A DNA stretch of 41,159 bases from CAZLPZ01 sp964561535. Lineage in GTDB: Bacteria > Pseudomonadota > Alphaproteobacteria > Micavibrionales > Micavibrionaceae. The translations under genes were made by a program, and so were the position numbers. The stretch spans positions 1 to 41,159 of the forward strand of contig CAZLPZ010000015.1 of the NCBI GenBank assembly GCA_964561535.1. The letters are read 5' to 3'. This document shows, piece after piece, positions 7,004 through 15,139 of this stretch (position 1 is the first letter of the stretch; the number at the start of each line of letters is the position of its first letter). The notes beneath the pieces were generated by a model. It made no database searches, was not told where the DNA came from, and saw only the letters and a program-made list of their open reading frames with translations.

Positions 7004-9703
7004 TTAATATGCGGGCACTGCACTGGCTATTTGAACAGGAACAGTATTCTCTGTCGCCGCCGCGGCACGTTTCAGAAGTTCTTCTCTGATCGCCGTAATT
7101 TTATTTACAGGCCCCTCAAGTGTGCCGGTTCCTTCAATAGAAAGTTGAGCCACACCCATGCTTTCCGTCGTATCGGGAATTGCTGGCACGGTCGCCGCAG
7201 AAATCACATCATTTGCCGGCACAGAAACGGGCACAGATGCCGTTGGCACAACAGGGATCGTGTTATTACCCTTACTAATGAACGGCTCTAAATTTAGAGT
7301 ATCTGATCCCCGTGATGCTGGAATTGGGGTCTCTTTTACTCTAATACCGGATTCATCCGACCATTGTTTTTGAAGTTTTTGTATGCGTATTTTTTCTGCC
7401 GCATTTGCTGCACGACGCCGAGCCTCGTGGGCTGCTTTTTTCGCTGCATCAGCTTGTTCCTTCAATATACGCGCTGCCTCTTTAGTGGCTTCTAAATCAG
7501 CTATATTTTGTTGAGCGAGTTCTCGTGCTTTTTTAGCCGCTTCAATGGCGGGATCGATTAAAGCAGGCGCAACCGTAACTTCTTTAGCCGCCTGTTTAAT
7601 GACCTCTTGTGCCCCGCCCATTCCGGGGATAAATCCAGAAACTCTATTCCACACCGATTTTAATGCCTCAAAACCATCGGCCGCATCAACGCCCACGGCA
7701 CCGCCAATCGCGCCCATGGCGGCGCTGCGTGCCAATTTCCAGGCCCGCTGTTTCGGCGAAGAACTGGAATCATTAAATTCACCTTTTATTTTCGCGTGCG
7801 CCAGAGTTGTGGCAACACTAACCACCGCGCCAATCGCCGCACCAGCGATCAGACCACCGGGGATAAAGGCCATAGTCAAGGCGCCCGCTTGTTTTAACCC
7901 GAATGTTGTGCCCGCCGACGCCGCCAATTTAAACGCCGTGCGTAAGAATTTTGCCGGTCTTGTGTCCCCCGAAATAAAGGATCTCAGAGGCGATATCTTT
8001 TCTTTATTCTCAGTATCGTCCGCAGCATCACTAAACGTTTTGCTTAGATCTGCGTTATTCATGTCATTTAAACCTGAATCATTAACTGCTGCTGAATCTG
8101 CCGCTCGGATAGCTTCTTGTGTTTCGGAAGGCTGAGAACCTAAAATAAAACCAGGAGTAAGATCTGTTGGTTTTTCTAGACCAACAAAATTTTCTGCTCC
8201 AAGAATGGGAGCCCTATTAATAGAATTATTAATTATGTTTTCTATTCTCGACTTATAATTTTTATCTTCAAATAAATGACGCACATTCTCTTGGTTACGC
8301 CAAGAATGTACCTCTTGACATTTATCATAGGAAACAGAAATTGGCTTGGAAACCCCTTCACCGGGTGATAAATCATTGTTCAAATGTCCAAGGCTTTGAA
8401 CCGGAAAATCTATCGGGTGAGATCCCGGCGTAAAATTTGTGGCAATATATAAAACTTGCGCTACGGATAGATTTTCAGGAAAAGGCGGAAGACCTGAACA
8501 ATATTGACGAAAATTTTCATCCATATCAGTCGATAAATGAAGCTTAGTCGGTGCGTCAATAGAAGGTACTGGATTCACACCAAGCAACGTTGGCACCCGA
8601 TCTATTTGTAAAAAACCACCTGTCGATCCTTCTGAAGATCCCTTGACAACACCGGCGGGTCCACCCGTAACATCAAGATCATCATCGGATTCGGGGGCCA
8701 TACTTATAGCCTGAGAAATGAGTGTTTCTATTTTTAAACGATCCTGTTCAGAAGCTAATAGCTTACTTACAATATTTTGTTCACGCCAATTAACAACATC
8801 CATACATCTTTCATATTCAACGAAAATTTTTGGAGATATAGCGTCATTAAAGGACAAATCATCGTTTAAACCTCCCATTTGTGGAACAGGAAAGACTGGT
8901 GGGGAAATTCCCGGACGAAAATTTAGCGCAATATACAAAGCTTGCGCCAAAGATAAGCCTTCAAGACTTAGCTGCAAATTATTTATAATTTTACTCAATA
9001 AAGCTTTGTCTGATGAGTCTCCAGAAATATGATCCGTCGGCGGCAAAGCAATCGCGGCACGTGACGATTCAGTCATGCCACTTAATGAGTGAAACGCAGC
9101 CTCTAAATCTGGAGAAGGAGCTAAATCAGACGGCAATGGCACCGGATTTGTTGCTGGAAAACCATTCTGCGATTCTGATTGGGTATCTGAAGTCCCAGAG
9201 AATAAATCACGGGCAAAGTCATCAGCCGCTGTGGCATCCGGTGGTAGCTGGGTGAAATCTAAAGTTTCTACCCTTGCTGCATTCTTAGAGGAAGCCTGAT
9301 TTGGCATTTGCCTTAATAGTTCTACCCCTTTGTCATGTGCAGATTTCAAAAAGGAGTCAATCATAGAATCATAGTTTTTTAAAAAAGCTTCTACAGCCCT
9401 ATTTTTTTTCCAGCGTGTCATTAGATTATTGCATAATTCTGCTGACAGCTTTCTCCGGCCTTTTATGGTTGTGGCAGAAACTATAAAATCGCCTGTATCA
9501 TCCATGTCAGGATAAAACTCAACATAGGCACTATTTGTGCGCTCATTAGAAGGGTTAAATATGTCTGTAATATAACGGAGGGCTTGCAGTTTTGTTACCC
9601 CTTCTGGTGGATTTGGAAGAGCAATAAAATCCGCAAGAAGACGTTTTTCTTGTTCTGCGGGGTAAACCACGCTATTTGCATTTCTTCTCTTAAATAGAGC
9701 CAT
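7004..9703 (-). CDS. Large repeat-containing protein with hydrophobic glycine-rich region and coiled coil; candidate secreted effector or surface protein
   Basis: 899-aa protein, not recognised. The start has AGGAG about 8 nt upstream. Two clear internal repeats of ~90 residues lie at about 246-338 and 410-500. They share L-S-x-A-Q-x-L-Y-I-A, N-F-x-P-G, N-D-D-L-S, I-x-V-x-Y-(E/D)-(R/K)-C, W-R-x-Q and a terminal I-x-x-x-I. A third, diverged copy is likely at about 35-125. A hydrophobic Ala/Gly-rich stretch (594-636 and 656-676, with G-A-A-I-G-A-V-V and G-A-I-G-G-A-V-G glycine zippers) could insert into membranes. An Ala/Lys/Glu-rich coiled coil follows (about 718-781), then a Pro/Val-rich tail. 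There is no N-terminal signal peptide. Export by the Dot/Icm-type system further along the window is possible but unproven. Confidence 0.7.
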   Translation of the reverse strand: MALFKRRNANSVVYPAEQEKRLLADFIALPNPPEGVTKLQALRYITDIFNPSNERTNSAYVEFYPDMDDTGDFIVSATTIKGRRKLSAELCNNLMTRWKKNRAVEAFLKNYDSMIDSFLKSAHDKGVELLRQMPNQASSKNAARVETLDFTQLPPDATAADDFARDLFSGTSDTQSESQNGFPATNPVPLPSDLAPSPDLEAAFHSLSGMTESSRAAIALPPTDHISGDSSDKALLSKIINNLQLSLEGLSLAQALYIALNFRPGISPPVFPVPQMGGLNDDLSFNDAISPKIFVEYERCMDVVNWREQNIVSKLLASEQDRLKIETLISQAISMAPESDDDLDVTGGPAGVVKGSSEGSTGGFLQIDRVPTLLGVNPVPSIDAPTKLHLSTDMDENFRQYCSGLPPFPENLSVAQVLYIATNFTPGSHPIDFPVQSLGHLNNDLSPGEGVSKPISVSYDKCQEVHSWRNQENVRHLFEDKNYKSRIENIINNSINRAPILGAENFVGLEKPTDLTPGFILGSQPSETQEAIRAADSAAVNDSGLNDMNNADLSKTFSDAADDTENKEKISPLRSFISGDTRPAKFLRTAFKLAASAGTTFGLKQAGALTMAFIPGGLIAGAAIGAVVSVATTLAHAKIKGEFNDSSSSPKQRAWKLARSAAMGAIGGAVGVDAADGFEALKSVWNRVSGFIPGMGGAQEVIKQAAKEVTVAPALIDPAIEAAKKARELAQQNIADLEATKEAARILKEQADAAKKAAHEARRRAANAAEKIRIQKLQKQWSDESGIRVKETPIPASRGSDTLNLEPFISKGNNTIPVVPTASVPVSVPANDVISAATVPAIPDTTESMGVAQLSIEGTGTLEGPVNKITAIREELLKRAAAATENTVPVQIASAVPAY

Positions 9704-9922
9704 TTCAATACACTCCTGCCGACCCCATCCGGGTGCTGTTACTTTTATTTTGAATTGAATGGGACTGTCATATCAAAAATGGACGGCTTATGCAAATAAA
9801 ATCATACCCATAAGTACGGACAGGGCAAATTATATGTCTATATAGGTTTATATACATATACCCTGGCCTTTCCCCATTTTTATGAGGGGGGAATGGGGGG
9901 GATAAAAATTTCAAGTTCATAT

Positions 9923-10000
9923 CCCCTCACCCTCCCGTCGTCGCGCCCTTACGGACGCTTTGCCGGGCCCCTCCCTCTCCCGGGGGGAGAGGGGTAAAAC
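9923..10000. repeat. Dispersed repeat B, copy 1 (CCCTCACCCTCCC ... GAGAGGGGTAAAAC)
   Basis: About 78 nt starting CCCCTCACCCTCCC and ending with CCCTCTCCC plus GAGAGGGGTAAAAC. Its inner part forms the hairpin CTCTCCC/GGGAGAG. The same ends and order occur at 13682-13745 with a different centre. Confidence 0.75.
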
Positions 10001-10032
10001 CGCCTGTTTATTTCTTAAATTAAAATCCATAA

Positions 10033-10062
10033 AAAAAGCCCCTGATGGATCAGGGGCTTTTT
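10033..10062 (-). terminator. Rho-independent terminator of the OmpA-like lipoprotein gene
   Basis: A perfect 13-bp stem AAAAAGCCCCTGA/TCAGGGGCTTTTT encloses a 4-nt loop. On the minus strand it ends in a T-run just after the stop of the gene at 10085. Confidence 0.9.
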
Positions 10063-10084
10063 AAATTCTAATTACTAAATCTGT

Positions 10085-11017
10085 TTATTCAAACGTCACG
10101 ACCGTCCGGCGGTTGGCGGGTTCACGCACCCCATCTGGGGTTGGAACCATCAACTCATCTTCGCCTTTATGGTCAACACGGATGGTTTTTGGATCAATCC
10201 CTTGGGCCACAAGTTCGGCCTTGACCGCATTCGCCCGTTTCAATGACAAGCGTTTATTATAGGTTTTCGACCCCGCCGTATCGGCATGGCCCACCACCGT
10301 CACCGTCGTCACCGTCCGTTTTTTCATCTCGGCCACCGCAGACGATACAACCGATTGCCCGGCCGGTAAGACAGAAGACCGATCAAAATCAAAGAACACC
10401 AAATAAATCGCATCTTTTGTGGCCATCGGTTGGGATGCATCCATTGCCATGGGCGCAACCGGCGCCATCATATCATCATTGGCGGGGGCCGGCATGACCG
10501 GGGCGACATCCACCGGCGCCTTGACCAAACCTTCCAAAACATTCATCACGTCGTCAAACCCTTGTTGGCAGGACATGGTGCCCGGAAGTGGGGCCGAATG
10601 TTCTTCTTGGGCTTCGATCCAGCAATCAAAACGACCTTGGGCCATCGCGGCTTCACGAGGCGCAATTTCACGCGCTCCGGCATCGTACGCCGCCATCAAC
10701 CGCGCGCGCGCGCCCGACATCGCATTAATATCGTCGGCGTTTAAATTCCAATCGCTGACGGGTTCGGGCAGAACAATTTCTCCTGCGGCCGCGGCGAGGC
10801 CCTTGCGCGCAAAGTGCAACGCATCGGCATAATCAAACATCGTATTTTGTTCAGAATTGGCAAAGTCACGGTATTCAGCCGCGAGTTGTTGGGTAAAAGG
10901 ACTGCCCACCGCGCGCGCTTCGTTCAAAGCTTCGATTTCTTTCGATCCCGAAAACCCGGTACACGCCGCCAGGGTTAAAACAGAACATCCGACCAAAACG
11001 GTGCGATAAACTGACAT
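10085..11017 (-). CDS. OmpA-family outer-membrane lipoprotein
   Basis: 310-aa lipoprotein. The start at 11017 is preferred to the longer open frame because GGGAGAG lies upstream and because it gives a lipobox, LTLAAC, with the acylated Cys at residue 19. The middle region (about 20-195) is helical and of unknown role. The C-terminal ~110 residues form an OmpA/Pal peptidoglycan-binding domain: the VFFDFDRSSV start, then VVGHADTAGS, R-L-S-L-K-R-A-N-A-V and the final N-R-R-T-V. It would tether the outer membrane to the cell wall. An OmpA domain also occurs in the T4BSS lipoprotein IcmN/DotK, but the long N-terminal region and separate location make a general envelope role more likely. It is monocistronic. 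Confidence 0.85.
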   Translation of the reverse strand: MSVYRTVLVGCSVLTLAACTGFSGSKEIEALNEARAVGSPFTQQLAAEYRDFANSEQNTMFDYADALHFARKGLAAAAGEIVLPEPVSDWNLNADDINAMSGARARLMAAYDAGAREIAPREAAMAQGRFDCWIEAQEEHSAPLPGTMSCQQGFDDVMNVLEGLVKAPVDVAPVMPAPANDDMMAPVAPMAMDASQPMATKDAIYLVFFDFDRSSVLPAGQSVVSSAVAEMKKRTVTTVTVVGHADTAGSKTYNKRLSLKRANAVKAELVAQGIDPKTIRVDHKGEDELMVPTPDGVREPANRRTVVTFE

Positions 11018-11197
11018 CGATTCTCTCTCCCTAAAATCACGAAAAATCGCCAAAATATATAAATAGTGGCCCAAACGACCGCGACACAGGCCCATCGATC
11101 GTCTTTGAATACTCCAGTCGTATCAGGAGCCGGGTGATAAGTAAAGTTCCATTGCATGGGTTAGTCACAGGATCACGTTCCTTATCTAAAAGTATCA

Positions 11198-11222
11198 TCC
11201 CCACGCAGGCCGGGCATGACAC
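11198..11222. repeat. REP-like dispersed palindrome, degenerate copy
   Basis: ATCATCCCCACGCAGGCCGGGCATGAC is a mutated form of the GTCATCCCGGC..GGCCGGG element, directly upstream of the tRNA-Gly promoter. Confidence 0.55.
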
Positions 11223-11224
11223 CC

Positions 11225-11253
11225 TTGATTTTTAAAGGACGGTCCGTTATATC
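11225..11253 (+). promoter_or_regulatory. Candidate promoter for tRNA-Gly
   Basis: -35 TTGATT (11225-11230), 17-nt spacer, -10 TATATC (11248-11253). The predicted transcription start is about 13 nt before the tRNA. Confidence 0.55.
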
Positions 11254-11272
11254 CTGTTGCACCATGACGGAC

Positions 11273-11348
11273 GCGGGCGTAACTCAGCTGGTAGAGTGTT
11301 AGCTTCCCAAGCTAAATGTCGAGGGTTCGAACCCCTTCGCCCGCTCCA
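11273..11348 (+). tRNA. tRNA-Gly (CCC)
   Basis: Complete 76-nt cloverleaf. The acceptor stem GCGGGCG/CGCCCGC is perfect. The anticodon stem TTAGC/GCTAA has loop TTCCCAA, which gives anticodon CCC. The T-loop is TTCGAAC and CCA is encoded (11346-11348). The D-arm contains AGCTGGTAGAG. Confidence 0.96.
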
Positions 11349-11376
11349 ATTTTTTAAAGATATCATCCAATTAAAG

Positions 11377-11446
11377 TGTCATCCCGGCGTAGGCCGGGAT
11401 CCAGAACAAGATATTTCACTCGACCCCGGCCTGCGCCGGGATGACA
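11377..11446. repeat. REP-like palindrome pair forming a long hairpin
   Basis: Two inverted copies of the GTCATCCCGGCG(T/C)AGGCCGGG element (11378-11399 and 11424-11445) pair over ~22 bp with one mismatch, around a ~24-nt loop. It lies between tRNA-Gly and dnaB and may also end the tRNA transcript. Confidence 0.8.
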
Positions 11447-11533
11447 AACCCCCAAACTTACCCCCGTTGTTCACACCCTGTGGATTGTTTTCCCGGTGCC
11501 GTGCCCTTTAAACCCTGATAGGGTTTTCACATC

Positions 11534-13096
11534 ATGACCGAATCATCTGCCTTCGCCCTGTCTGCCACCCCTCTTGCCAATGCGAATACCGCGTCCTTTG
11601 GATCGCCGGGGGCCGCCCGCGCGGGGAGCACCGCACAAAGCCCGCTCGCCCGCACCGTGCCGCAAAATATTGATGTGGAACAAGCACTATTAGGCGCATT
11701 GTTGGTGGATAATCGCGGTTTGGAAAAAGTCGGTGATTTTTTAAAACCCGATCATTTTTACGTTCCCGCGCATCAACGGATTTATTCCGGCATCACCCAT
11801 TTGTCCGATCGCGGCATGGTCGCCGATGCGATGACATTAAAAACCTATTTCGAAACGGACTCTGACCTGACCCATGTGGGCGGGGCCGATTATTTACGCG
11901 ATCTCGCCAATAATGTGATTTCCGTGATCAACACCGAAGATTATGCCCGCACACTGTATGATCTGCATTTGCGGCGGTCGTTAATTACATTGGGCGAAGA
12001 TGTGGTGAATGACACGTATGCCATGACGTACGAAGAATCGGCAACAGACGCCATCGATGCGGCGGAAACGCGATTGTATAAATTATCGGAATCGGGCGAC
12101 GCGCGCGGCGGATTTCTCACCCTACGCGATTCAGTGGTCGAGGCCGTGAAAATTGCCGAAAAAGCATTTCAAAATAAATCGCGCGTCACGGGGGTGACCA
12201 CAGGTCTGCGTGATATGGACGATAAATTGGGTGGGTTGCACGGATCGGATTTGGTCATTTTGGCCGGACGTCCGTCGATGGGAAAAACAGCGCTTGCAAC
12301 CGTGATTGCGTTTAACGCGGCCAAGGCGTATGCGGAAAGTGGCGGGAAAGAAGGCGCCCAGGTCGGTTTTTTCAGTTTGGAAATGTCCGCCGATCAACTC
12401 GCTACACGTATTTTGGCCGACCAGGCCGGCATTTCAAGCGACGCGCTGCGTAAAGGTGCCATCAAACAAGACGAATTCCGAAAATTTGTTGAGGCGTCGC
12501 ATTTAATGTCGCAAATTCCGTTGTTCATTGATGACACCCCCGCCCTGTCGATTTCGGCGATTCGCACACGCGCGCGGCGTCTTAAATCGCAACACGGGTT
12601 GGGGTTGTTGGTCATCGATTATTTGCAATTGTTGCGCGGCACAGGATCGAAACAATCGGAAAGCAACCGCGTGAACGAAGTATCCGAAATCACACGCGGA
12701 TTAAAGGCCATTGCAAAAGAATTTCAAATCCCTGTTCTCGCATTGTCGCAATTGTCGCGTGCCGTTGAACAACGCGAGGATCGCCGGCCGCAACTGTCAG
12801 ACTTACGCGAATCAGGATCGATCGAGCAAGATTCAGACGTCGTCATGTTTATTTATCGCCATGAATATTATTTATCGCGCGAAGAGCCCATGCAAAAACC
12901 CGGCGAAGATAACGGGAAATTTAATGACCGCTATGCGCAATGGCAAGAACAACTGGCCAAGCACGCGAATGTGGCCGAAAGCATTATCGCGAAACAACGC
13001 CACGGGCCCATTGGTACCGTACGCATGTTCTTTGATCCGAATTTCACGCGGTTCCGCGATTTGGAACAGACCGGGTTTGACGATCGGCGGGAGTAA
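11534..13096 (+). CDS. dnaB: Replicative DNA helicase DnaB
   Basis: 520-aa hexameric replicative helicase that unwinds the parental duplex at the fork, 5'-3' on the lagging-strand template. A ~45-residue variable N-terminal extension precedes the DnaB N domain (P-Q-N-I-D-V-E-Q-A-L-L-G-A-L-L). The RecA-like domain has Walker A GRPSMGKTA at about 245-253, the FFSLEM strand, Walker B L-L-V-I-D-Y-L-Q-L and the arginine-finger region S-D-L-R-E-S-G-S-I-E-Q-D. No intein is present. There is no clear Shine-Dalgarno; a small hairpin (AACCCT GAT AGGGTT, 11511-11525) sits 8 nt before the ATG. It stands alone here, without the common rpsR-rplI neighbours. Confidence 0.97.
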   Translation: MTESSAFALSATPLANANTASFGSPGAARAGSTAQSPLARTVPQNIDVEQALLGALLVDNRGLEKVGDFLKPDHFYVPAHQRIYSGITHLSDRGMVADAMTLKTYFETDSDLTHVGGADYLRDLANNVISVINTEDYARTLYDLHLRRSLITLGEDVVNDTYAMTYEESATDAIDAAETRLYKLSESGDARGGFLTLRDSVVEAVKIAEKAFQNKSRVTGVTTGLRDMDDKLGGLHGSDLVILAGRPSMGKTALATVIAFNAAKAYAESGGKEGAQVGFFSLEMSADQLATRILADQAGISSDALRKGAIKQDEFRKFVEASHLMSQIPLFIDDTPALSISAIRTRARRLKSQHGLGLLVIDYLQLLRGTGSKQSESNRVNEVSEITRGLKAIAKEFQIPVLALSQLSRAVEQREDRRPQLSDLRESGSIEQDSDVVMFIYRHEYYLSREEPMQKPGEDNGKFNDRYAQWQEQLAKHANVAESIIAKQRHGPIGTVRMFFDPNFTRFRDLEQTGFDDRRE

Positions 13097-13106
13097 GAGG
13101 AGATTT

Positions 13107-13130
13107 CCTCCCCTTGAAAAGGGGAGGGGT
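13107..13130. repeat. Hairpin repeat after dnaB (CCTCCCCTT GAA AAGGGGAGG)
   Basis: A 9-bp perfect stem of the CTCCCCTTGAAAAGGGGAGGGG type common as a dispersed element in alphaproteobacteria. It lies in the 38-nt gap between convergent dnaB and the kinase gene. It lacks a T-tract but could act as a transcript 3'-end stabiliser. A second perfect 10-bp palindrome (13135-13158) overlaps the last codons of the kinase. Confidence 0.6.
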
Positions 13131-13134
13131 AGGG

Positions 13135-13677
13135 TTAGGGTTTAAAAATAAACCCTAATGTTCCATACAATGCATCCAATTCTTTATATGATCGAATATG
13201 CATGATTTTATCTTTTGGAATATCCCAGATTAAATCTAAATATTTCTGACGATTCTTTGGATATTGAAATAACGTAAATCGGATCAACCCCCAACTAATC
13301 TTTTGAGGGCCACCCTGTAATTGTCCGAGACGATGACCTTTTGGTTTAGTCAAATGATTCCAAACATACCGGGTCATGGTGGATAGGGGCAACGGATCAA
13401 TCCAAATAATTTTGGTGGCCCGCTCAAACCGTTTCGGCATTAGGAAACTGTAATTCCCATCTATCACCCAAGAATCTTCTGTAATCACCCGGGTATGATC
13501 GGCAGCAAGATCATCATTGGGCCGTCGGACCCAGGCCGTGTTTGGAATATGCGCATATTGATCCAAATGATAAACAGGAATATTCCATGTACGCGACATT
13601 ATATCTGCCAGTGTCGATTTTCCGCTGTTACTCGGGCCAATGATGGCAATGCGGGAACCAAATGGAAGGTCTAACAT
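13135..13677 (-). CDS. P-loop nucleoside/adenylate kinase-like protein
   Basis: 180-aa cytoplasmic P-loop NTPase with Walker A GPSNSGKST (residues 14-22). The region Y-H-L-D-Q and W-V-I-D-G-N-Y resembles adenylate-kinase-like 'topology modulation' (FlaR-type) proteins and shikimate/adenylate kinase folds. The phosphate acceptor is unknown. Its ATG is only 10 nt after the stop of the Mur ligase. The Shine-Dalgarno (GAGGGGG, 5 nt before ATG) is contributed by dispersed repeat B. It is therefore likely the third gene of the PBP1A-Mur ligase operon. Confidence 0.7.
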   Translation of the reverse strand: MLDLPFGSRIAIIGPSNSGKSTLADIMSRTWNIPVYHLDQYAHIPNTAWVRRPNDDLAADHTRVITEDSWVIDGNYSFLMPKRFERATKIIWIDPLPLSTMTRYVWNHLTKPKGHRLGQLQGGPQKISWGLIRFTLFQYPKNRQKYLDLIWDIPKDKIMHIRSYKELDALYGTLGFIFKP

Positions 13678-13681
13678 TTTT

Positions 13682-13745
13682 ACCCCCTCACCCTCCCCAG
13701 ACGTTGCCTTGGGCCCTTCCCTCTCCCGCTTCGAGAGGGGTAAAA
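13682..13745. repeat. Dispersed repeat B, copy 2, inside the Mur ligase 3' end
   Basis: Starts TACCCCCTCACCCTCCCC and ends CCCTCTCCCGCTTCGAGAGGGGTAAAAC, matching the order and ends of the 9923-10000 copy. It covers the last ~18 codons and the stop of the Mur ligase and reaches to 5 nt before the kinase ATG. Confidence 0.75.
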
Positions 13746-15139
13746 CTCCCCGCTACATCGCGCGCGAAAACGGGCAAGGTCGCGTCACGCCCCCCGAGGA
13801 TCAGGATCAGATCACGCGAGCGGACGAGCGTCGGCAGGGCCGCCAGAAATGCCTCCCGCGTCTCGACCAAATGCACGCCCTTATGACCCAACGCAATAAT
13901 ATCATCCACCAACATATCGGATGAAATATCCCGCACCGCGGTGCCGCCCATATACGGAATAGGCGCAATGTATAACAGGTCATCGGGACGGAGCACATCC
14001 GCAAACATACGGGTCAAGTCCGCGCGTAAAAACCGTGTCGGCCCAAACCCGGTCGGTTGAAAATAGGCAATCACACGGGCACTCCGCGCCTGCGCCGTTT
14101 TGATCGCCGCGGCAATTTTCGCCGGGTTATGCGCGTAATCATCAATGACGGTCACGCCATTTGGATCGTCGCGTAACACATCAAACCGCCGCGCAACGCC
14201 TTGATATTTGGCCAATGCCTGGGCCGCATCCGCTATCGTCACGCCCACCTGCGCGCACGCCACAATCGCGGCGGCGGCGTTATGCACATTATGCAGTCCC
14301 GGAACGGGCAAGGTCACCTGCACGTCCCTCACCATAAACAACGATGTATTGAATTTTAATTCAATATTGGTGATGCGGTACAGATCCGCTGTCATCTCCC
14401 CAAAGGTGATCGTTTGATCGGTACGCAACGGGTCAAGGGCGGGATCATCCGACAATATGCACACCCCACCACACGCATCGCGAAACGCACGGAACGCGGG
14501 CATCATGTTTCCCGGTTCATCATGATCACGTTGCAAATTTAAAATCACACCGACATGCGCCGCATAATTCCCAATGCCCTTATCGCTCTCATCCGCTTCG
14601 ATCACCAAAGGACCTGTGCCCACAAATGTATTCCCCGGTCGACCGTCGTTTAATAACGATTTTAAATCGGCCCCGGTCATCAGGGATGGGTTACGCCCAC
14701 AGGCCCGCAAAATTTCAAATACCATCGCTGTCACGGTTGATTTCCCCGATGTCCCCGTGATCGCGATCGCATCATAAGCCCGGTAATGTGCAGACAACCA
14801 ATCGCGGCGTGAGATAATCGGGATATTCAATTGGGCGGCCCGCGCATAATCGGGCACGGTTTCTTCAACAGCCGCAGATATTACAATGGCCGACGCCCCA
14901 TCGACACCCGATCCATCTTGCGGGAAAATGGTGATGCCGCGTTTGATAAAGGCATCGCGTTGCGGCGTATTTTTACCCTGGTCAAACCCCCGATCCGATC
15001 CTGATGTCACGGCCCCGGATAACGCCCGAAAATCGGCATATCCTGACATGCCCGTACCGCCAATGCCGACAAAATGGATCCGCGCGGTTTTATCACGTAG
15101 TAATTCATCAATTTGATCAGCTGTACATAAAAGCGGCAT
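13688..15139 (-). CDS. Mur ligase family protein, MurC/Mpl-like
   Basis: 483-aa ATP-dependent peptide ligase. It has the MurC/Mpl N-terminal signature HFVGIGGTGMS (22-32), the ATP loop GTSGKST (129-135), EADESD and DDYAHNP. This supports addition of L-Ala to UDP-MurNAc (MurC) or of a peptide to it during recycling (Mpl). It differs from canonical MurC in two places: N-L-Q-R-D-H-D where the family has an N-x-D-x-D-H motif, and N replacing the second His of the usual HHP. Which reaction it performs is uncertain. Its ATG overlaps the PBP1A stop by one base (TGATG), so translation is coupled. The last ~18 residues are encoded by a dispersed repeat. Confidence 0.75.
   Translation of the reverse strand: MPLLCTADQIDELLRDKTARIHFVGIGGTGMSGYADFRALSGAVTSGSDRGFDQGKNTPQRDAFIKRGITIFPQDGSGVDGASAIVISAAVEETVPDYARAAQLNIPIISRRDWLSAHYRAYDAIAITGTSGKSTVTAMVFEILRACGRNPSLMTGADLKSLLNDGRPGNTFVGTGPLVIEADESDKGIGNYAAHVGVILNLQRDHDEPGNMMPAFRAFRDACGGVCILSDDPALDPLRTDQTITFGEMTADLYRITNIELKFNTSLFMVRDVQVTLPVPGLHNVHNAAAAIVACAQVGVTIADAAQALAKYQGVARRFDVLRDDPNGVTVIDDYAHNPAKIAAAIKTAQARSARVIAYFQPTGFGPTRFLRADLTRMFADVLRPDDLLYIAPIPYMGGTAVRDISSDMLVDDIIALGHKGVHLVETREAFLAALPTLVRSRDLILILGGRDATLPVFARDVAGSFTPLEAGEGRAQGNVWGG

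Larger units (their letters stand above)
9704..10084. other. 381-nt intergenic region
   Basis: This gap holds the leader of the 899-aa gene (about 9704-9800), an AT-rich stretch, a copy of the CCCTCACCC...GAGAGGGG repeat and the terminator of the OmpA-like gene. No additional gene was seen. Confidence 0.6.

Noticed and set aside
7545..8135. 196-aa plus-strand frame
   Set aside because: Antisense to the Ala/Gly-rich part of the 899-aa protein; the low-complexity codons leave the complementary frame open.
10419..10832. 137-aa plus-strand frame
   Set aside because: Shadow of the OmpA-like lipoprotein gene in GC-rich sequence.
11257..11511. 84-aa plus-strand frame
   Set aside because: It runs through tRNA-Gly and the paired REP-like elements, so it is not a protein gene.
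13131..13158. Telomere-like AGGGTTAGGGTTTA palindrome
   Set aside because: It is a single short palindrome made by the end of the kinase gene and the adjoining repeat, with no array.
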